A DNA stretch of 64,000 nucleotides from Mytilisepta virgata (lineage: Eukaryota; Mollusca; Bivalvia; Mytilida; Mytilidae), in the NCBI GenBank assembly GCA_028015205.1, contig CM051516.1:28758593-28822592 (forward strand), read 5' to 3'. Below are positions 55,979 through 64,000 of this stretch, in pieces. The notes under the pieces are model-generated. The model saw nothing but the letters and a program-made list of their open reading frames with translations. It did not search any database and was not told the origin of the DNA. How positions within the stretch are numbered: the stretch's first letter is position 1; the number at the start of each line of letters is the position of its first letter. Made by a program: the position numbers and the translations under genes.

Positions 55979-58900
55979 CAACTAAACTTTCTTGATGATT
56001 TGAATGGAAGGGTTTGACCTGGGTTTTGTAAAATAAATCAACTTTAGGCTCATCCTCAATTTATATACTGACCAATTATATGACACGAAATTTAAATCAT
56101 GTAGAAAATTCAGCAGTTCAAGAAAATCAATTTTGATGAAGATAATCCAGAATATCATATCATCTTAGACAAAAAAACTGGCAATTTTTGTCAACACTTT
56201 GTCATGAAAACCTCGTGTGTTGACCTGAAAGGGATCATCAGTATTAATGAAAAATTCCCCACTAACTCTATTGCACCAAATGTATCTATTTAAATGATGT
56301 ATGTGATACATGTACTTAGAAATTATATTTTATATTAAAACAGTACCGGTACAGCCTAACATTAGCAAGATAAACCATCCTTAACAAGACAGCCAGAGAA
56401 AAATAATTAATGAAATTATACAAACAAATTCATTAAATATTACATAATGTTAAACATTATTTATTACACATACAAAATGTCTTAATAAATTAACATTTTG
56501 AACTTTCCACTTCATATATACATTTTAATTTTAGTACATTGCTTATCCCTCTCATGCATAACAAATGATAATGTTAGATAATTTTCCAGCTCTTTCATAG
56601 CAAATATTTGTCTGGGACAGATTCTTCAACCATATCTGTATGTATATTAATGGGACACTACACATACATCAAACTTGAACAATTTCATTGAATCACATTG
56701 CCAAAAATTTAATTTTCTCATTTTTTTTGGAAAAATTTAAGCATAACCAAATGTTATGAATTAGAGAGACGTGTGGCGTGAAGATAGGTCCTGATCATGA
56801 CTTGTCGAACTATTTGTGTTCCTATCTAATATCTCACTACTAACAAATTATGCAAGAAAGTGGTCTCATATCCACGCATTAGTAGTTTTTTCCACATGCA
56901 AAGGGAACTGCAAATTTATGCTTCTGATATTGGTTAGAAAAAGGGAATGTTAAAAATTAAAAACTTTCCATAAAGTAAGTCTTTCAAAAGAAACCATCAA
57001 AAAATATTCTTTTGTTTGCCTGGTAACTCAACCCCCACCCCCCTTTTCATTTCCACGAATTGATTCACCATATCCCTTCCATTTACACTAAAATCAAAAA
57101 CCAATTTCAAATCCCTTAGAAACCCCTTTACTCTGACCCCTAATCTGTTACCTACATATACCTGTCAAGGGAAACAATAAGACACCTGTCTTATAGCTGA
57201 TTAATGTCAATGTAAATAATTATAATTTTAAGGAAGGTTAACTAGAAGGATTCATAATTAATCATTCATAATTTTTAAACATGTACATAAAATGTTTTAA
57301 CAAGACTTTTATGTTGTTCTAATTGATGTCAGGAAGAACATGCAGTTTATTTTTGGAGGAAAAATGTTTGTACAAAGTTCATTTTTTTCAAAGGAATTAG
57401 GTAAGGTAACCAGCCATGCAATGAACAGTTATTTTACTGAGAGCAGACAAAATATCTGTATTATTTTTTTTGTAGGAAATGTACTTTCTACAAGACATTA
57501 TTTTTTATTTTAACTTGAGTCAGGATGGAACATAATAATGCAAGCCCAAGTATATTTTCCAAAGTGATACCACCACTACCTTTATATTTAACTATATTTA
57601 TACTAATTATCAACATCGAAAACAGTAATTTTGACTTGTTCTGAAAACATATTATTGAACTCTTTTTTACACAAACTGATTCATAGTGAAAAAACAAAAA
57701 AAAATCTTTTGGGTTATGTAACAAAACCTAAACTTGTTTCCCACAAAATTAGTAGATTTCAGGAAACCTGGGTTATTCCATTGATTTTTTTGCTTCTTTT
57801 TTAATTTTGTTTATGGAAACGTTGACCTTCCTACTTTACTTTCCAATCAGACGTTATAGGAAACACTTTTTTTGGTTGGTCTTTTTGGGCCCCTCCAGTG
57901 TTCTAGCAACCGAAGGTTTACTGTTCTTGTTTTTAAAATCGGAATGACTGACGATTTTCTTAATCCCCGATAAAGCAAAGCCAAACAGTCAGTCCATGAT
58001 GTCACCATGTGACAACTGTGTTGCTATCATCTACCAACTCGAGGATCCAAATTCCAATAATATCAAGCTAAGGGTTAAGACATGACAATGCAATAATCAG
58101 AGGTTTGTGGATATTTACATACCCGATATTAAAATTCTGACAAATTTTAATTTCATTTTCGTTATGTGATAAATAAATGAGGACCCCATTATAACAGACA
58201 GACTTAAACCCATTAATACAATCATTCAATGGGACAACGAAAACAAACCCTCCGTGATCTGAAAGAATTTTTTTCAATTTTTATGTCTTCTTTTGTTGAC
58301 ATAATATTTCTACCTCCTGTCAAAATAAATAGACACATTATCAAAAACTTATTAATTAATACGAAATATCCCCCACTCTAGGATACCTAATTTTAACGGA
58401 TATGAAATTCTTTCTGGTATTTAATTGATATGGTTAATAAGTTTGCCTAGCGTCAAGTAAAATTAAAAATGTTCAGATGATTATTGTCCTGGCATATTGT
58501 TTTCACCTTAGTACTAAGGTGTAGTCGGTAATTAATTTTTACCTGATATTTTTGACAAGTTAAATACCTGAGCATGATATATTACAAAACATCTGCCATA
58601 TTAATAGAAATATTGAGTTATTCCCCTTTTCACATAAAATCTCTCATTATCCAGAAAAGACTTGAAAAAAAACTTTTTTCAGAATTTTTCAAATCTGTAC
58701 ATCAATAAACCCACAATACTGAATAATAAGGAAAAATCAATATGTTATAAATGTATGTGCTAAACTAACCTATATCAAATAAAGGGACTGCTCTAACTTT
58801 TTTTTTTAATTTCTGGCACCTATATAGGTGCTTAAGAATTTTGAGATGTAAAAGTTTAAACTTAGCAGATTTCTATGATTTCTAAAACAACTTCACAGTT

Positions 58901-61112
58901 TAAGTTATAAAGACAATCTTTTTGATTTTATCATCCACAATGACTCAACCTAATACATGTAGATACAAGAACATCTTAAAATTTACAACTCACTTTTTAA
59001 GTTGTTTAAGGACCATACATTAATTCAATAGAAAAAAAAATTGGAAATGTTTCCTGCACACTGTAATATAAGTGATCAGCAATACCATAATTATTAAGTT
59101 AGAAATGTGCAGTGGCAACAGTATGTACATATAATTTCAATACAATGTGTATTGTTAATTCTGATTGGTCGACAATGTGATGTCTGAGGTCTTTTATTTT
59201 CCGATAAATGACATTCTGCGTATGAATATGTGACCCAGTAAAAGAGTACCATTCTAAACTACCTGTTTCTTTCTTATTTTAAAAACCCACAATTCTCTTT
59301 GTTGGCCTTTCTTCATTTTAAATCTAGTTTTATAATTTTCCATCCAAAAAACCATTGGTTATTTAAGTTATCCAGACCATAACTGACCATATGATTATTC
59401 TAAAAATCCCGGATGTTTCAAAAAAAAATTAATGGCAAAAGACCTCAGCAATATTTGGCAAACTTCGGACACACTATATATAATGCAAATTATTTTCAAA
59501 TACCATAAACACACTAAGAAATTGTTTCTCGCTTCACAATATTTCTGTCTGTATGGACAGTCTGGATAGCAACCTACATTCATTTTTTTCACTGCCTGAA
59601 GAAATCATAACAAAATTATCTTGAATGGCCGACTCTATGTTGGGTGGTATCTTATATTTGCACAAGAAATACATGCAAGACATCAACGATATCAATATGC
59701 AGAACAGAAATTATTCATAAAAAATTTCCTTTTTACCTATGACATTATATTTGCCATAAAAATATTTCTGTAAATAATGCTGCAAGCTCTATGTTTCAAA
59801 TATCTTAGTCCTTTCCACGACATTACAAAACAAGCCTTAGACAAAATTATACAAAAAGAGTAAAAAAAAACCAAACAAACAAACAAAACAAAAAATCTTT
59901 TTGCAAACTTCAATTCAGACTTTTAGACTATATTATACATTTTTGTCAAGATTTTATACTACGTAATATCTAGATTGATTTTGTCCTCATTATCGGCTTA
60001 CGAAACCCATTAGAGTCAATTATCCAAGTCTTAAAATGACATTTTACATTCGTATAAAACCAAACGATAATAATAAGGTATCGATATCATCATTTATAAT
60101 CATTTATAAATTAAAAACATCCCAGAAAAGGATGTATCTTATAAAATCGATGATATTTTAATGAACAAAATTCAGGTGTCAATAAAAAGGGAGTAACAAC
60201 CAACACAGCTTACATGTAAAAGGATAAATGTTCCTACAAATGGAAAAGCAAAATGGAGTTTTGATAACAGGCAGCCCTTTTACAAAAGTAATTCAAAATT
60301 TCAATGAATTTCTGAGTGAACTAAAAAAAAATTGTAAAAATGACCATCATAAAAGGTACCAGTATTTCAATAATATAGCCAGTTTTTACTATAAATGGTA
60401 ATTTTTGTCACTTCGGTGAAGAAAATAAAAGAAATTAAGAAATCTAGAGTGTCCATCTATAACCCAGATACACTTAATAATGAAATTCTACTTCAGACTT
60501 TCTTCCAAGACAGTAAAATAATTTTTTAACAATTTTATTGAATGAAAATTTTTAAACAATATAATGAATGAAAATTTTTAAACTGTCTTCCAAACATCCA
60601 GGTCAAGTTACACAGAACAATAGTTTAGCTATGGAAAATATTAAAACCTTGTTAATGGGGTGTTACAATATAACAGTCTGTTGTTACAGTAATAACCACT
60701 ACTTTCAAAGGTTATAGATACGAGATTTAGACATGTCACATATCTTATAACTTTGCTCTTTTTCCAAATTCTTATGAATTTATATAAAAACTACCTGGAT
60801 TTAGTCATTCACATGAACTCATTTTAATTAAAGATTACTGATTACATTGACCTAAGCTTATATTTACATAACATGAATTAATCAAAGTGCCATATTTTGT
60901 ACTTGGTCTAATAACGCAGAGCAGAAACAATTTAATTTCACTTTTAAGAATGATTTCCTTGTCAAAATAAATTTTGAAGATAATATTAAAACCTCTCCTC
61001 CCGTCTGCTTATCCTGCTTTCCTTTTAGATCTTTTCTCCGAGATAAAAACGGGTAATTTGTCACTACCAAAATGACGACTAAAAAAGACGAATTGATCCC
61101 TTAATCAACGAT
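55979..61112. other. Gene-free stretch with one GC-richer patch
   Basis: Mostly AT-rich. A less AT-biased patch at about 57830-58060 includes a minus-strand 49-codon frame; too little supports a gene. A hairpin GCACCTATATAGGTGC lies at about 58817-58833. No known repeat family seen. Confidence 0.35.
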
Positions 61113-61268
61113 TTATCTAACTACCAATATATTCAAAGTCTCCCGTGGAAATAACTTATCGAATTGGCCGATATTTACCACATAGAAAATCAATCTATTT
61201 TCATTAAGAATCGGGTTTAAAGCCGTGCGCCTTGTCCCAGAATTATGTGGTATTTCTTCGTCTTCCAT
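61113..61268 (-). CDS. Weak candidate first coding exon
   Basis: A minus-strand frame of 51 codons from an ATG at 61268 to TAA at 61113, beginning MEDEEIPHNSGTRRTALNPI. A donor-like GTAAAT follows codon 30, so only about 30 residues might be coding. The 120 bp around the start are richer in CpG and GC than the surroundings, as at a promoter or first exon. I do not recognise the protein and it does not resemble the TMEM135 N-terminus. It may be chance. Confidence 0.28.
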   Translation of the reverse strand: MEDEEIPHNSGTRRTALNPILNENRLIFYVVNIGQFDKLFPRETLNILVVR

Positions 61269-62606
61269 TAGTCAGTAGCGTCACGCTGTACAACAAACAC
61301 GACACTAATCCAGACAATGTGTCACAAAGAACATAAAATATACTGCTTCTATTTGTCATGACACAAACCTATCTTGTATTATATAGTTATACAACCAATC
61401 AATTATTCTCACACATCAATACATAGGAAGATGGAAAGAAACAGCAAAAGACATTTTGTCCCCAATCTCCCATTTGATCTTTTTCTAATATTCTATAATC
61501 ATAAAAATTTTTTCTCCTTCAGGCTATCTAGGTCTGCATTTAATTTAAGACAGTTTCACCACTGACCCATGGTCTGAAAAGCGAATTAAGGGCAACATTA
61601 ATTATTTAAACTCTGTGACTTTTATTTTCGGAAAAATGTTTTGACTTCTTTTAAGCATCACTCAAGACTGGTCTTTCAGCTATGAAACAAATGAAAGTAA
61701 TCCATAATATGAAAATAGAGTATGTATAACCATGCTTATTCTAATTATGCTATTTCAATTCATAGGTCTATAGTCTTTTTTAACTACAGAAACTATTAGT
61801 TAGATTAGAGTCTAGAGGTCAATTATAGGAAAACATGCAGAATCTTTGTCATTAAAACAGAAGGTAGACTATACGGTTACTCAATGATGTGGAGAAAAAG
61901 ATAAAATAGCAGACCATGGACTACCTACTATGGATACACAAGCTGAATATGTATGGCTTCTTTACACATTATTGGTATCTCTTGAACAGGAATCCAACAG
62001 TGAATTTCTAAATTCTTTTCATCCCTACGTCTCACTCTCAGGTTTGCAGAAAAAATACAATGATGCAAAAAAAACAATTCCCTAATAACAATTTTAATGC
62101 ACTGTGTACATAAGAACAAAATGGATAATAGGAAAGGTCAATAATGACACACTATAAATCAAAGCAACCAAACCTACAGAACCCAGGACAAAAAAATAAC
62201 ATAAATGAATACAAAACAGAAGTTTACATAAACACAACATAGAGTCAGGATAGTCAGTGACTTGGTACAGACACTAAACTGTGGTGGGGTTCAAACGGTT
62301 CTATGCATCACCCAAAACCTCCCCCTTATCTATCATGGCACTCTGGTGTATAAAACATACCATAAAAACCAATACATTGTAAAACTAGCTGAGGCTCACA
62401 TAGCATAGCACTAGGCCTGCATTTCACAAAAATCGTACAGCTATGATTAATCATACATCTTATTTATTGTACACAGAATATTTGGCAATTATTTCGCAGT
62501 TCCATCGTAGTCATATGATTTGTTTGTTAAATGAGGGCCAAGAGCATATATTTTGCATATTTATGAAAAAAAATAAATATATACAACACATCTTACCAAT
62601 ATTAAA
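61269..62606. other. Gene-free AT-rich stretch
   Basis: Would contain the promoter of the candidate exon at 61268 if that is real (minus strand). Nothing else recognised. Confidence 0.3.
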
Positions 62607-63163
62607 CAAGAGGCTCAAGAGAATTGAGCCTGTATAGCTTACCTGACAGTACCACAATCAATCCATTTTATTTCAAGTGAAATTGTAATGGACCTTCCAT
62701 AGATGTTTCATACCAAGTATCAGTTAATTTGGTTATAACTGGTTTCAGAGGAGGAGATTTTTTAAATTTTGACCAATCAAAAATAAGAATTCATCATAGC
62801 TGCCATATTAGCTGTCCGACCGGGACGAAATATGCAAACTTTATAAAGGTCCTTCCACAGATGCTTCATACCAAGCTACAGCTCATTTGGCTTTGCAGTT
62901 TCAGAAAATTGAATTTTTAAAATTTTGACCAATCAGAAATAAGAATTCATCATGGCGGCCATATTAGTTGTCCGACCGGAATGAAATACACAAACTTTAT
63001 AAATCTCCTTCCATAGATGCTTCACACCAAGTTTCAGTTCATTTTTCCTATGGGTTTCAGAGGAGAAAATCAAAATGTAAAAGTTTACAGACGGACGGAC
63101 AGAAGGACAAACGGATACCAAGTGATGACAAAAGCTCACATGGCCCTTTGGGCCAGGTGAGCT
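62607..63163 (-). mobile_element. F1 family element, copy g (short, well-preserved ends)
   Basis: Right edge reads back TTTTTAGCTCACCTGGCCCA, partner GGGCCATGTGAGCTTTTGTC, then GTCCGTCCGTC. Two to three core units with GACCAATCAGAAATAAGAATT and TTCATACCAAG..ACAG. Left edge: GGCTCAATTCTCTTGAGCC hairpin, TCTTG and then TTTAA. At 557 bp it is the most compact complete copy and the best template for the family ends. Confidence 0.78.
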
Positions 63164-64000
63164 AAAAATTATAAGATTTGGGTATCTTAATGTGACCTTT
63201 CAATGATTAACCGCAACACTTGTTTATACCCATAAACTGAAATCATTATAAATGCTTCATTACATTTTTTATATGTAAAATGAAGAAAAGGAACCAAATT
63301 TACTAAAGGCAAATGTATCAACAAACAAAAACCAAAAAACCTGTACCAGGAATTTGGCTTTACCAATTCGTGATTCAACATCTTATTCATAATCAAGGAT
63401 GGTTTAAATGAGCAGAGGAAACAACTGGAAATTGCTAAAAATAACTGAATTAAGGGGGTTAGGTGTGCAAAAATATCATTTTCTGGCAGGTTCTGCCAAG
63501 TTTGACAACTTTTTAAATAAATTTTGCAATACCAAATAACTGAAATCAGCTAAATAACTTGACTAAAATCATCCCTGTATAATTAATTATAAAAAATTGT
63601 GAGCAAAATTTCCTCAAATATGTCAATTTATTTTGATAGGATTTACAATTTGTCTGCAGTTTAAATAAAAATAATAAATAGAGGATTTAATTTAATACAT
63701 AATAAATTTGAAGATTAAAAAATTAAACTGAAAATTGAAATATAATTCCACAAGATATCCCAGGTTGACATATGATGATAGAAAGTGGTCTCATCTATCA
63801 TTTATAAAGGGACCAACATGTCTAAGGACCCTAATTCTGTTATTTCAAAATTGGACTGCGATTATTCAATGACTCTTAAATCTAAAGATAAATTGACTGA
63901 ATTGTTTGGGAAATTTCTAAATCAACAGAAAGCAAGATTAAGATGTCTTAATTTTTTTTTTATATAAACAAATATAAGACCTATTCCAAATAAATTTTAT
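63164..64000. other. Gene-free AT-rich end of window
   Basis: No exon recognised; the plus-strand 60-codon frame at 63785 has no supporting context. Confidence 0.3.

Overview
The window looks like AT-rich nuclear DNA of a lophotrochozoan animal, most likely a marine bivalve of the mussel kind. The reasons are GT-AG split exons of an animal-specific gene (TMEM135), an intronless B-box/coiled-coil/propeller gene of the type that is expanded in bivalves, three tRNA-derived SINE families, and many dispersed elements that carry internal arrays of about 150-180 bp, as described for the bivalve 'pearl' and Helitron-like elements. No prokaryotic, organellar or viral gene was seen. The species assignment is inference.

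Layout. 1-8.2 kb: the 3' end of an unrecognised plus-strand gene (exons 50-282 and 7628-7952), whose 7.3 kb intron holds two family-F1 elements, a foldback hairpin and a 146 bp tandem array. A possible alternative last exon lies at 11318-11468. 13.5-17.1 kb: a dead duplicate of the 3' part of TMEM135 (two pseudo-exons, both with stops), invaded by repeats and SINEs. 19.4-21.1 kb: an intact RING-less TRIM-like gene. 21.7-26.7 kb: a dense repeat block. 27.9-37.25 kb: seven minus-strand exons encoding the C-terminal ~289 residues of TMEM135. 37.25-64 kb: no convincing coding exon; presumably TMEM135 intron or intergenic DNA, with a 38 bp minisatellite, more SINEs and more F-family elements. A weak minus-strand first-exon candidate lies at 61.1-61.3 kb.

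The most striking signal is a shared construction plan across at least five repeat families that are unrelated in sequence. Each has a TTTTTA edge, a 5' hairpin, a GTCCGTCCG-like tract, an array of monomers of mostly about 146-181 bp, a 3' hairpin and a CTAG, CTGG or CTTG terminus followed by T. Separately, a clean 351 bp Helitron sits at 33828-34178 in an A^T site, and a neighbouring array unit preserves the uninterrupted sequence. Several SINEs are bounded by target-site duplications of 10-14 bp, so their ends can be placed to the base.

Coordinates of real exons are exact to the base where splice sites are given. Edges of degenerate repeats are approximate. Everything was read by eye, without alignment software or database searches.
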